Shown in pieces: positions 1-6,811 of a stretch of 13,534 nt of DNA. This DNA comes from Desulfobacteraceae bacterium UBA5623 (GTDB taxonomy: Bacteria; Desulfobacterota; DSM-4660; Desulfatiglandales; Desulfatiglandaceae): positions 3,103 to 16,636 of the forward strand of contig DIKH01000220.1 in NCBI GenBank assembly GCA_002424495.1. The letters are read 5' to 3'. Both the position numbers and the translations under genes were made by a program. The notes below the pieces were generated by a model that was given only the letters and a program-made list of their open reading frames with translations, searched no databases and was not told the origin of the DNA. Each line of letters starts with the position of its first letter. The stretch's first letter is position 1.

Positions 1-1392
1 GGGAAGGAACAGGAACTTTCCTATGATAAACTTGTCCTGGCGACCGGAAGCAGGCCGGGCAGGCTTAATATTCCCGGTGCGGAGCTAAAAGGCGTGTTTA
101 CGGTTTCAAACATCAATGAAGCAGTTGCAATCAAGAAGGATATTTCAGAGGGAAAGGTTGGAAAGGCGGTTGTCATAGGGGCAGGTGCAATCGGGCTTGA
201 AATGGCGGAGGCCCTTGCAGATATGTGGGGGATAGAAACCTCTGTTGTTGAAATCGCCGACCAGGTGCTGCCGGGGATAATCAGCGCCAATGTCGCACAG
301 ATGGTGCAACATCATCTGAAGGAAAAAGAGGTCTCGTTATATACCGGTGAGAAGGTGGAGCGAATCGAGGGTGATACCAGGGTCAGAAATGTCATAACCG
401 ACAAGAGAAGCCTTGAGGCCGACATGGTGATTATGGCGGTTGGCGTCCGGCCCAACTCGGATCTCGCGAGGGATGCAGGGCTGAGGCTTTCTCCAAGCGG
501 CGCAATTATTGTGGATAAGAGACTTCAGAGCTCTGACCCGGATATCTATGCAGGAGGAGATTGCGTTCAGATAACAAACCTAGTAACAGGAAAACCCGGC
601 TACTATCCCCTGGGCTCAATGGCGAACAGACAGGGAAGGGTGATCGGGACCAACCTTGCAGATGGCGGCGCAGAGTTTGCAGGCGCTGTGGGTAGTTTTG
701 TCATAAAGCTCTTTGATATCTCTGTCGCAAGTTCCGGCCTGAGCATCGAGACCGCAAAAAAAGAGGGCTTTGACGCGGTGAGCGCCTTTGTTGTTCAGTT
801 TGACCGGGCCCACTTTTATCCGGAAAAGGATCTGATATATCTCGAACTGGTTGTAGAGAAAGGCACAGGTAGGGTCCTGGGCATCCAGGGTGTTGGAAAT
901 ACAGGTGACGGGATGCTTGCGAGGATCAATGCCGTTGCCGCGATCCTAAAATACAGGCCCACCATAGCGGATATAAGCAACCTGGAGTTGCCCTATTCCC
1001 CGCCTTTTTCATCGGCCATGGATGTCTTGAACGCCCTCGCGAACACCGCCGAAAACATACTGGCCGGGATGAACAGGGCAATAGAGGCGGAACAGTTTGT
1101 TGAGTGGTGGAAGAATAGGAAAGAGGGAGAGACGTTCTTTCTGGACTGTAGGGGTTGGGGCAATGCCGGGCCATTTGTGGAGAAATACCCTGACCACTGG
1201 AAGAACATCCCCCAGGATGAGCTCAAAAAGAGGATTGAAGAGGTCCCAAGGGATAAGAGGATTGCCCTTGTATGCAACACCGGCGTGCGCTCATACGAGG
1301 CGCAGCTCATACTGAATCAGATGGGGATAAAGGATACTTATAATGTCCAGGGAGGCATGGCCGGCTTGAAGAAGTATGGGGCTGATTTGTGA
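1..1392 (+). CDS. FAD-dependent CoA-disulfide/persulfide reductase-like protein with C-terminal rhodanese domain (5' partial)
   Basis: The reading frame is open from base 1, so the start and the N-terminal FAD-binding Rossmann motif and redox Cys lie outside the window; 463 residues are visible. It opens with the conserved YDKLVLATGSRP stretch of pyridine nucleotide-disulfide oxidoreductases. The NAD(P)H-binding motif VVIGAGAIGLE is at visible residues 57-67. The second FAD motif (YAGGDC, 183-188) is followed by PLGSMANRQGR and a dimerisation domain containing AHFYPEKD, near the YYPG position of CoA-disulfide reductases. Residues about 370-463 form a rhodanese domain with the active-site loop CNTGVRS (Cys425). 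This architecture matches the CoADR-Rhd/NADH-dependent persulfide reductase group, cytoplasmic enzymes that reduce CoA disulfide, CoA persulfide or polysulfide; the rhodanese Cys is thought to carry the sulfane sulfur. The substrate is inferred, not visible. The stop is 12 bp from the stop of the convergent TPM gene, and no clear terminator separates them. Confidence 0.9.
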   Translation, partial: GKEQELSYDKLVLATGSRPGRLNIPGAELKGVFTVSNINEAVAIKKDISEGKVGKAVVIGAGAIGLEMAEALADMWGIETSVVEIADQVLPGIISANVAQMVQHHLKEKEVSLYTGEKVERIEGDTRVRNVITDKRSLEADMVIMAVGVRPNSDLARDAGLRLSPSGAIIVDKRLQSSDPDIYAGGDCVQITNLVTGKPGYYPLGSMANRQGRVIGTNLADGGAEFAGAVGSFVIKLFDISVASSGLSIETAKKEGFDAVSAFVVQFDRAHFYPEKDLIYLELVVEKGTGRVLGIQGVGNTGDGMLARINAVAAILKYRPTIADISNLELPYSPPFSSAMDVLNALANTAENILAGMNRAIEAEQFVEWWKNRKEGETFFLDCRGWGNAGPFVEKYPDHWKNIPQDELKKRIEEVPRDKRIALVCNTGVRSYEAQLILNQMGIKDTYNVQGGMAGLKKYGADL

Positions 1393-1404
1393 AGGGAGTG
1401 CCCC

Positions 1405-2058
1405 TTATTCTCCGATAATCAGATTTTTCAGTTCGTCCGTATCTTCTGGCTTTACGGGGAAATGGGTTTGCAGGATCAGGCCGGTCTGCTGAACTGCTTC
1501 ACAGATGGCAGCGCATTGCCGGTTCTTTTTGATTCCCCGGATTATATGGTCTACTATGCCCTGCCAGGGCTTTTGGGACAGTTTTTCATCAATCCCGCGA
1601 TCCGCCAGAATACACACCTTTCGTTCAAATACGGAAATGAAAATCAGTACGGCGGTTCTATCCCTTGTTTCATATAATTTGTTTTTATAAAAACTGGTCA
1701 GGGCTGCTTCTTCAACTTCGGCGTTGATTTCGCGCCTGGAAATAAATAGGCGTTTAACCCATGGAATAAGCTGGACGATTTGATAAAACAGACTGAAAAA
1801 TATTATAAAAAGGCATAAGAAAATCCACATATTGCGGGGGTCTGTCCAAAATAGTCCGCAGACAATAGGGGTTAAGACTATGGAAACCGGAAGCGCAACT
1901 GTTGCTCCACCCAGGATGTCTGCTACCGGATAGTGGTAACTGGCCGACACTACCAAAGGCACTATTTCTCCGGAGGTCAAAAGTTCAGTCTGCCTGACTG
2001 CTGCTTGAATGCTTCCCTGTTCTGTTTTGGTTAAAAATTTTTTCGCCAAATTTTTCAT
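1405..2058 (-). CDS. TPM-domain membrane protein (TPM domain split by a membrane hairpin)
   Basis: This is a 217-residue protein. Its N-terminal part (LTKTEQGSIQAAVRQTELLTSGEIVPLVV, cited here as residues 9-37) resembles the start of the TPM (TLP18.3/Psb32/MOLO-1) domain. Two hydrophobic segments follow at about 49-71 and 77-98, then the remaining TPM-like part (EEAALTSFYKNKLYETRDR, residues 116-134; VCILADRGIDEKL, 148-160). The domain therefore appears interrupted by a two-helix membrane hairpin, an arrangement seen in the second TPM protein of LemA-TPM-TPM clusters. There is no signal peptide; both halves should face the same side, probably the cytoplasm. TPM domains have been linked to photosystem II repair in plants and to weak phosphatase activity, but bacterial function is unsettled. 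It is the last gene of the minus-strand block, with a weak SD (AGG, 7 nt from ATG). A hairpin lies between it and the preceding gene. Confidence 0.8.
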   Translation of the reverse strand: MKNLAKKFLTKTEQGSIQAAVRQTELLTSGEIVPLVVSASYHYPVADILGGATVALPVSIVLTPIVCGLFWTDPRNMWIFLCLFIIFFSLFYQIVQLIPWVKRLFISRREINAEVEEAALTSFYKNKLYETRDRTAVLIFISVFERKVCILADRGIDEKLSQKPWQGIVDHIIRGIKKNRQCAAICEAVQQTGLILQTHFPVKPEDTDELKNLIIGE

Positions 2059-2118
2059 TTTAAGCCTGAAATTGAAGTACTTTTTAAATTCAACATTTAA
2101 AATTAAAAATTCAAAATT
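2059..2118. other. AT-rich low-complexity spacer
   Basis: Sixty bases, about four fifths A+T, built of overlapping TTGAATTT / TTTAAATT / AAATTCAAAATT-like words. It separates the two TPM genes and supplies the T-rich flank of the hairpin at 2119-2147. It could also hold a promoter for the downstream TPM gene, but no well-spaced -35/-10 pair stands out. Confidence 0.5.
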
Positions 2119-2147
2119 GTGTCTGAACGGCTTTTTCGTTCAGACAC
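2119..2147 (-). terminator. Stem-loop with T-rich flank after the first TPM gene
   Basis: GTGTCTGAACG (2119-2129) pairs perfectly with CGTTCAGACAC (2137-2147) around a 7-nt loop, an 11-bp stem. It begins 3 bases past the TAG stop at 2151-2153. On the minus strand the stem is followed by AATTTTGAATTTTTAATTTT, T-rich but without an uninterrupted U tract. It fits an intrinsic terminator or an mRNA 3'-end stabiliser between the first and second TPM genes. The loop on the minus strand is A-rich. Confidence 0.6.
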
Positions 2148-2150
2148 CAA

Positions 2151-3044
2151 CTACCAGCCACCCGATGCTCCTCCTCCCCCGAATCCACCGCCGCCCCCGC
2201 TAAATCCCCCGAATCCACCGCCGCCGCTTCCGAATCCGCCGCCCAGTCCGCCGGCCCAAAAGCCGCCGAAGCCATCATGCCTGCCGCTTCTGCCGGTTGA
2301 GGCAGGGCTGATGGAGGAAAGGAAAAACCCGATTAAAAGGCCTATGGGGATAAGAAATAAGGCAATCAGTAAACCAGTCCCTGCAATGGCGCCTAAAACA
2401 GGCGCTGCCACGCCTCCGGATATGGCGCCAATAGAGGGTTTTCTGGAGCCGATGCGGCTGATAACTATGGCAAGGATAATGATCAGAAAAAAAAATCCCT
2501 CGCCGGAACTTCTCTTCTTGGCGGTACTGGGAGGGCCTGCATTTTTAAATTCACCTTTGACCGCGGCAATAATGGCATTGACACCTTTGATCACGCCCTG
2601 ATCCACCTGGCCATTTTTAAATTCCGGGACAATAACGTTGCGAATAATTTGGCCACTGATAAGGTCGGTAAGGCGGCCCTCCAGTCCGTATCCTGCTTCA
2701 ATCCTCAGTTTGCGGTCTTGTTTGGCAATCAGTAATATGGCGCCGTTATCAAGCCCTTTTTGTCCTATTTTCCACTGTTCAGCTACTCTTATGGAAAAAT
2801 CTTCCAGTGCATCTCCCTGCAAAGAAGGAATGGTAAGCACCACAATTTGGGTGGATTCCTTGTCTTCAAACTGCTGGAGGATCAAGTCCAGATAGTTGCG
2901 CGTCTCCGGCGAAAGCATATCGGCATAATCATTTACTCTGCCTTTAAGGGGTGGAACGTCTATTCCAAAACAAGGAACTACCCACAAGGCCGCCATTATG
3001 ACTGTGGCTATAAAAAATATCACCTGCCGAGGTTTCATCATCAT
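2151..3044 (-). CDS. Secreted/membrane-anchored TPM-domain protein with Gly-rich tail (YgcG-like)
   Basis: This is a 297-residue protein. A signal peptide covers about residues 1-27 (basic KPR, hydrophobic core to CFG). A TPM domain (about 35-165) shows VNDYADMLSPETRNYLD, the TQIVVLTIPSLQG strand, GLDNGAILLIAKQDRKLRIEAGYGLEG, and the LTDLISGQIIRNVIVPEFKNG segment, all classic for the YgcG type. Hydrophobic segments at about 183-199 and 206-243 follow, then a Gly-rich tail (251-297) made of GGGFGG units ending SGGW. The TPM domain should lie outside the cytoplasm, and the tail on the far side of the membrane segments. The start has three consecutive ATG codons, and the GTGAG just before them gives better spacing to the second or third. 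The gene begins 13 bp after the lemA stop, so the two are almost certainly co-transcribed; LemA and TPM proteins are recurrent neighbours in bacteria. Biochemical role unknown. Confidence 0.88.
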   Translation of the reverse strand: MMMKPRQVIFFIATVIMAALWVVPCFGIDVPPLKGRVNDYADMLSPETRNYLDLILQQFEDKESTQIVVLTIPSLQGDALEDFSIRVAEQWKIGQKGLDNGAILLIAKQDRKLRIEAGYGLEGRLTDLISGQIIRNVIVPEFKNGQVDQGVIKGVNAIIAAVKGEFKNAGPPSTAKKRSSGEGFFFLIIILAIVISRIGSRKPSIGAISGGVAAPVLGAIAGTGLLIALFLIPIGLLIGFFLSSISPASTGRSGRHDGFGGFWAGGLGGGFGSGGGGFGGFSGGGGGFGGGGASGGW

Positions 3045-3057
3045 CTCACTGATAGCA

Positions 3058-3645
3058 TTAGAACTTTACTTTGGGCGCTGTCTGAGCCCCTTCCTCTGCC
3101 TTAAAATAGGTTTTTTTCTCAAGTTTCAGCAACAAGCTGTTGGTGAGGTTGTATGGAAATTGGCGGATAGTCGCGTTAAACTCTTCAACTGCGCCATTAT
3201 AGCGTTGGCGGGCCACATTGATGCGATTTTCGGTTCCTTCCAATTGATTTTGCAGGTCCAGGAAGTTTTGATTTGCTTTTAAATCCGGATACCGTTCAAC
3301 AACTACCATCAGCCGGGATAAGGCGGAAGATAATGCGCCCTGTGCTTGCTGAAACTGGGCAATTGCTTCCGGATTTCCCAGATCAGATGGAGAAATCTTT
3401 ACAGACGTGGCCTTGGACCTGGCTTCAATAACCGCCTGCAAGGTTTCCTTTTCATGGCCGGCATAGCCTTTGACCACTTCAACCAGGTTGGGAATCAAAT
3501 CAGCGCGCCTTTGCAAGGTCGTTTCAATATCTGCCCAGGCCTTAAATACGCCTTCCTCCATCTGTTGCAATTTGTTATAGCCACATCCGGAAATCAGGAC
3601 CGGAGCAATAAACAGCAAAAAAACTTTGAAATTTATTTTTCTCAT
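3058..3645 (-). CDS. lemA: LemA family lipoprotein
   Basis: This is a 195-residue protein. Its N-terminus is a lipoprotein signal peptide with lipobox ISGC (acylated Cys21). The mature part has the LemA hallmarks: KAWADIETTLQRRADLIPNL (residues 35-54), VKGYAGHEKETLQAVIEARS (58-77), and ERYPDLKANQNFLDLQNQLE (117-136) running into GTENRINVARQRYNGAVEEFN. The fold is a predicted long alpha-helical bundle. LemA proteins are envelope-associated and of unknown molecular function, usually encoded next to TPM-domain genes, as here. The ATG follows GGAGG by 5 nt, a strong Shine-Dalgarno that fixes the start. It lies 212 bp downstream of the kinase stop on the same strand, so it could be read through from the kinase promoter or have its own. 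Confidence 0.93.
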   Translation of the reverse strand: MRKINFKVFLLFIAPVLISGCGYNKLQQMEEGVFKAWADIETTLQRRADLIPNLVEVVKGYAGHEKETLQAVIEARSKATSVKISPSDLGNPEAIAQFQQAQGALSSALSRLMVVVERYPDLKANQNFLDLQNQLEGTENRINVARQRYNGAVEEFNATIRQFPYNLTNSLLLKLEKKTYFKAEEGAQTAPKVKF

Positions 3646-3746
3646 AAGCGCCTCCAGTGTAAAATAAAATTTGTAGTAAAGGTTTAGCGTTTTCTAAAAT
3701 CCATCAATAGGGCATAGTTAACAAACAGGTAGGACTGACTACTAAT

Positions 3747-3752
3747 ATTATA
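3747..3752 (-). promoter_or_regulatory. Possible -10 element upstream of lemA
   Basis: On the minus strand a perfect TATAAT hexamer lies 102 bp before the lemA start, in the 212-bp kinase-lemA spacer. No good -35 lies 16-18 bp upstream (the position reads GGAAAT). The spacer has no supported gene and no convincing terminator after the kinase. Weak call. Confidence 0.2.
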
Positions 3753-3857
3753 GATTGATATGCCTTTTTATTTCCATATTCATCAACAATCTATTGAGGA
3801 TTCTGCAATATTGTCTCTACAGGATTTTCCGGCAGTCCTCGGTCCTGGAATACTGAT

Positions 3858-5855
3858 CTATCTGTACCTGGTTTTAATCTCTACTGCCCTTCTGTAATAC
3901 TCAGCTTTATCTATGGTGCCTGCGCGGTAGTCGGTCTTCAACTGCTCAACTTCTTTTATGTATGCCGTCTTTAACTCAGTCACAGCGGTCCGGTATTCTT
4001 CAGCGGTTATTTCTCTATTGGCATAGGCCGCTTTTGCTCCACTGAAGCTTGTGGGCTTTTGAGGCCTCACTTCCGAAGCAGGAGGCGCAGGAGCAGGGGA
4101 GGGTTCGGGGCTTGGTGACTGGGTTGCATCCGGCGGTGTTACTTGTTCAGATGGACTGGCAGAAGGCGAGGCAGTCACCTGAGTCTCCTCTGGGGGAACT
4201 GGCGGCGGTACGTCGCTATGTGGAAGTTGACTTTCAGATGAAGGAGCCTCTGTTTCCGCCTGGTGTTGGCTTGTGGTAGAAGTGGGACTGTCCGAAGGCG
4301 CAGCCTTCACTTGCTCCTGGGTGCTTGACGGATCCTGGTCAATCTCAGTCTTCAGGGGAGGAGTTGGCTCCTTTTGCGGTGATTTAACTGTTTTTTTCGT
4401 GGGCTTCTTTTCAACGGGTTTGTCCACTTTGGCCTTGGGCTTTTGGGGACTCGGTTTCAGAGGTTGGGCCTTTTCTGATGGCTTAATTTTTTCAGGATAA
4501 GGAGTTGCAGGGGCAGGGGAGGATATCTTGTTCGGTGATCTGGTTGTATCTTTCGGTGTCACGGATTCAGGGGGACTGTCCGAAGGCGTGGCAGTCACTT
4601 GGGTCTCCGGCGTGGTGACAGGCGTTACGCTGCCCTGTTGAAATTGACTGTCAGGTGCGGGTGATGCAGTTTCCGTCTGATGTTGGCCTGTGGGAGAAGA
4701 AAGACTTGGCTGAGGGCGGTTCCATTGGCGGTAAAGGACTGCAAAGGCAACGCCCGCTACCAGGAAAAATACTATGGTGACAGCAGCAATCTTCAATCCA
4801 TTTGGCCCTATGAAAAAAGGACCTTTTTTTGCCTCTGAAGGCCTCTTTTTCTGTGGGCCGGGAATCCCCTGTTCAGGTCTATCGAGCCCCACTTGCAGCT
4901 CTTCTGTGTCAGGAGATGAGGCGGGTCTTAATTGGCCTGAATCCATAATGCGGGCCAGGACATTCTGGTCCTCCTGGGCGCGTTGAGCGCCGCGCACAAT
5001 CTCTTTGGCCATCGTAAGATCCTGAAGCATTTCAGCCGGTGTCTGATATCTCTGCGTTCGATCTTTGGCCATCGCCTTTGTCACAATGTTGGATACAGGG
5101 GCCGGGATTTTGGTGTTGTGAACAACAGGCGGAACAGGTTCCACGTTGATGATCTGATAAGTGAGTGCTGCCGTATCCTGAGCCTCAAAGGGTCTTTCGC
5201 CCGTTAGCGCCTCGTAGAACACCGTCCCAACGGAGAATATGTCGGATCGGATGTCTACCTTTTGTCCGACAATCTGTTCAGGCGACATGTAGTAAGGGGT
5301 ACCCAGCACTGTTCCCGTCACAGTCATGGACAGGGTGGGAAGCTTTGCAACGCCAAAGTCCATGACTTTGACCCGGTTGTCGGGAGTCATCATGATATTG
5401 GATGGCTTGATGTCCCGATGGACAATCTGTTGGCTGTAGGCTGCATCCAGGGCCTGAAGAATCTGTTGAAAAATAGTTATCGCTTCCAGGGTGTCGAACG
5501 CCCTTTTTTCCGTCAGGGCCTGAGCAAGGGTCTTGCCGGGGACATATTCCATGCAGATGAATTCAAAATCACCTGTTTCACCGTATGAATAAACCGTGAC
5601 AATGTTGGGATGGGTGAGTTGACCCGCGGCCTTGGCTTCCTGGATCAGCCGCTTTCGCGCCTCCTCCCTCATGGCCATCTCTTGAGGACCCAGATTACTG
5701 TCCTCCGTTTCCCTGAAAATTAGCTTAATGGCCACAGTTCGGGTCAATACGGTATCAAAGGCCTTAAAGACCATGCCCATAGCGCCCTTGGCAATGAACT
5801 GATCTATCCTGAACTGTTTTATTTGCTTTCCTACTAAATTTCGCGGATTGACCAT
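3858..5855 (-). CDS. Transmembrane Ser/Thr protein kinase (Hanks type) with long Pro/Ser/Thr-rich extracytoplasmic region
   Basis: This is a 665-residue protein. The cytoplasmic kinase domain spans about 13-290. Its Gly-rich loop is IAKGAMGMVF (21-30; the usual first Gly is Ala22). It has the ATP-binding Lys44 in VAIK, the alpha-C Glu73, the catalytic loop HRDIKPSN (147-154), DFG at 167-169, and the activation segment GTPYYMSPE (185-193). All catalytic residues are present. A juxtamembrane region rich in charged residues leads to one transmembrane helix (about 355-375). The outside part (376-600) is rich in Pro, Ser, Thr and Lys, with one internal duplication. The last 60 residues contain two copies of a short SHOCT-like helical hairpin (YANREITAEEYRTAV and YRAGTIDKAEYYRRAV). 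There are no PASTA repeats. The start is supported by AAAGGAGA 10 nt upstream and by the first possible Met of the domain. It is the first gene of the minus-strand block and a plausible regulator of the LemA/TPM envelope proteins, by position only. Confidence 0.93.
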   Translation of the reverse strand: MVNPRNLVGKQIKQFRIDQFIAKGAMGMVFKAFDTVLTRTVAIKLIFRETEDSNLGPQEMAMREEARKRLIQEAKAAGQLTHPNIVTVYSYGETGDFEFICMEYVPGKTLAQALTEKRAFDTLEAITIFQQILQALDAAYSQQIVHRDIKPSNIMMTPDNRVKVMDFGVAKLPTLSMTVTGTVLGTPYYMSPEQIVGQKVDIRSDIFSVGTVFYEALTGERPFEAQDTAALTYQIINVEPVPPVVHNTKIPAPVSNIVTKAMAKDRTQRYQTPAEMLQDLTMAKEIVRGAQRAQEDQNVLARIMDSGQLRPASSPDTEELQVGLDRPEQGIPGPQKKRPSEAKKGPFFIGPNGLKIAAVTIVFFLVAGVAFAVLYRQWNRPQPSLSSPTGQHQTETASPAPDSQFQQGSVTPVTTPETQVTATPSDSPPESVTPKDTTRSPNKISSPAPATPYPEKIKPSEKAQPLKPSPQKPKAKVDKPVEKKPTKKTVKSPQKEPTPPLKTEIDQDPSSTQEQVKAAPSDSPTSTTSQHQAETEAPSSESQLPHSDVPPPVPPEETQVTASPSASPSEQVTPPDATQSPSPEPSPAPAPPASEVRPQKPTSFSGAKAAYANREITAEEYRTAVTELKTAYIKEVEQLKTDYRAGTIDKAEYYRRAVEIKTRYR
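4080..4268 (-). repeat. Kinase-tail duplication, distal copy
   Basis: This stretch encodes kinase residues 530-592. It is a diverged duplicate of residues 390-451: both start QHQ(T/A)ETE-like, share TQVTA(T/S)PS and VTP(K/P)DAT(Q/R)S-like blocks and end SPAPA. Length is nearly conserved. It is an in-gene tandem expansion of a disordered Pro/Ser/Thr region, not a mobile element. Confidence 0.75.
4503..4688 (-). repeat. Kinase-tail duplication, proximal copy
   Basis: This stretch encodes kinase residues 390-451, the partner of the copy at 4080-4268. The two are separated by a Lys/Pro-rich segment (about 455-500, repeated KPSPQKPK and KPTKKTVK words) that could bind anionic wall polymers or simply act as a spacer. 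Confidence 0.75.
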
Positions 5856-5930
5856 GAAACCTGCGTCTCCTTTGGCGATAATTATGCCACAGATGAATAA
5901 GTCCTGTATTTTACTGAGGATTGGATTAGA

Positions 5931-5959
5931 AGTATAGGGAGAATAACTTTTGGTGTCAA
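5931..5959 (-). promoter_or_regulatory. Sigma-70-type promoter of the kinase gene
   Basis: Read on the minus strand, TTGACA (5959-5954) and TATACT (5936-5931) are separated by exactly 17 nt: a perfect -35 and a 5/6 -10. Initiation would be near 5924, giving a leader of about 70 nt before the kinase ATG at 5855. Confidence 0.75.
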
Positions 5960-5998
5960 GAAGCGATAGTAGCCATTCCTTGCCTCAATTTTTTGGGC

Positions 5999-6017
5999 CA
6001 GCTAGATTATCTAGCTG
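5999..6017. promoter_or_regulatory. 19-bp perfect palindrome, possible operator
   Basis: CAGCTAGATTATCTAGCTG is a perfect dyad (9-bp arms, one central base). It lies 40 bp upstream of the kinase -35 box, centred about 84 bp before the inferred transcription start. The placement suits a dimeric activator site. The bound protein cannot be named from sequence. Confidence 0.45.
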
Positions 6018-6418
6018 AATTTACAGCGTCAATTTATTAGATAAGTCGGCCCATTTTGGCCGGGACAACTTCCGTGATATATTACTTCGCAAAAAGGTGT
6101 GCCCGCTGAATCCAAATATAACTGGTAGCTTTTTACACGAATTTGTTTCATACCATATTTGGGCGATTCCATCAGAAAAGAGGATAAACTCTCGCTTTAA
6201 TGTTTGGTGGATTTTTAGGTCTTAGCCGGCCGTTTCCGACTGAACGGTCTTCCGAACAGAACTCATCGAAATCCTTGACAAGCTGTCGTTACAGCGCTGA
6301 TGTCGGTAAAAATATGAGCATAACGGACGTCCATAATAAACAAAATAACTATATGAAATGTTTACTTCTCAGTTTCTTATGGATGTTCCACTGCCCTATC
6401 ACAAAGTGGATAGCCGGT
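6018..6418. other. Intergenic region without a supported gene
   Basis: AT-rich spacer between the kinase regulatory region and the 3' end of the 59-aa gene. An 85-codon plus-strand frame (6200-6457) is open but has no well-placed ribosome binding site, a composition unlike a protein and an overlap with the better-supported minus-strand gene. A small CGGCC/GGCCG hairpin occurs near 6047-6062. Nothing else seen. Confidence 0.5.
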
Positions 6419-6598
6419 TTAATTTTCAATAATATAACCCTTCAGCTTTTCCGCTAGCGAATCAGGCCAGTCGTCTTCGAATAAAAATGCCCTGATTTCG
6501 TTTTTATCGAGCGATCTCAGTATATGACCCGGCAATTCTCGGAGGGCTTCCACCCGGCCTTGTTTTGGCTCTTTTTCCGAGGTCTTAGTTTTATCCAT
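6419..6598 (-). CDS. Small hypothetical protein, 59 aa
   Basis: This short frame runs from an ATG at 6598 to a TAA at 6419. It has a strong Shine-Dalgarno (GAAGGAG, 9 nt before ATG). The product starts MDKTKTSEKEPKQGR, a charged flexible N-terminus, followed by a compact amphipathic part containing LPGHILRSLDKNEIRAFLF and EDDWPDSLAEKLKGYIIEN. It has no signal peptide, membrane helix or Cys, so it should be a soluble cytoplasmic helical protein. The ordered alternation of hydrophobic and acidic residues and the good RBS argue for a real gene. I do not recognise the family. It stands alone on the minus strand, 213 bp downstream of the hemerythrin-like gene, with its own leader. A possible -35 (TTGAGA) lies upstream but no good -10. 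Confidence 0.7.
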   Translation of the reverse strand: MDKTKTSEKEPKQGRVEALRELPGHILRSLDKNEIRAFLFEDDWPDSLAEKLKGYIIEN

Positions 6599-6733
6599 CA
6601 GAATTTACTCCTTCATGTTAGAATTTTGGGCACGTACATGAACATATGAAAATATTCTCAACTCACTGAATATTAGTTATTTTTTACAAGGAGCCTCCCT
6701 CTTCACTGCTGCCTTCGTATTTTTTTCCACATG

Positions 6734-6768
6734 AAAAGGTGAGCCAAGAGCAGATTTGCCCCCATGCC
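6734..6768. repeat. 35-bp imperfect direct repeat, copy A
   Basis: It matches 7570-7604 at 29 of 35 positions, in the same orientation, sharing blocks such as AAAAGGTGA, GAGCAGA and CATGCC. It lies about 40 bp beyond the stop of the hemerythrin-like gene. Read on the minus strand, both copies encode similar short peptides (GMxxxLLxxHLxM), which may hint at decayed coding sequence. Confidence 0.5.
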
Positions 6769-6811
6769 TTACCCGCCCGCCCTCTTTCTTTCACAGGGCA
6801 TACATCGAGAT

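Noticed and set aside
2119..2601. 160-codon Pro-rich plus-strand frame
   Set aside because: It is the antisense of the Gly-rich tail and membrane segments of the TPM protein; Pro runs are simply the complement of Gly codons.
6200..6457. 85-codon plus-strand frame
   Set aside because: No ribosome binding site at proper spacing, composition unlike a protein, and its 3' end overlaps the 59-aa minus-strand gene that has a strong RBS.
6660..6720. GGAG/CTCC motif after the hemerythrin gene considered as terminator
   Set aside because: The arms are only 4 bp with a 1-nt loop, which cannot form a stable hairpin.
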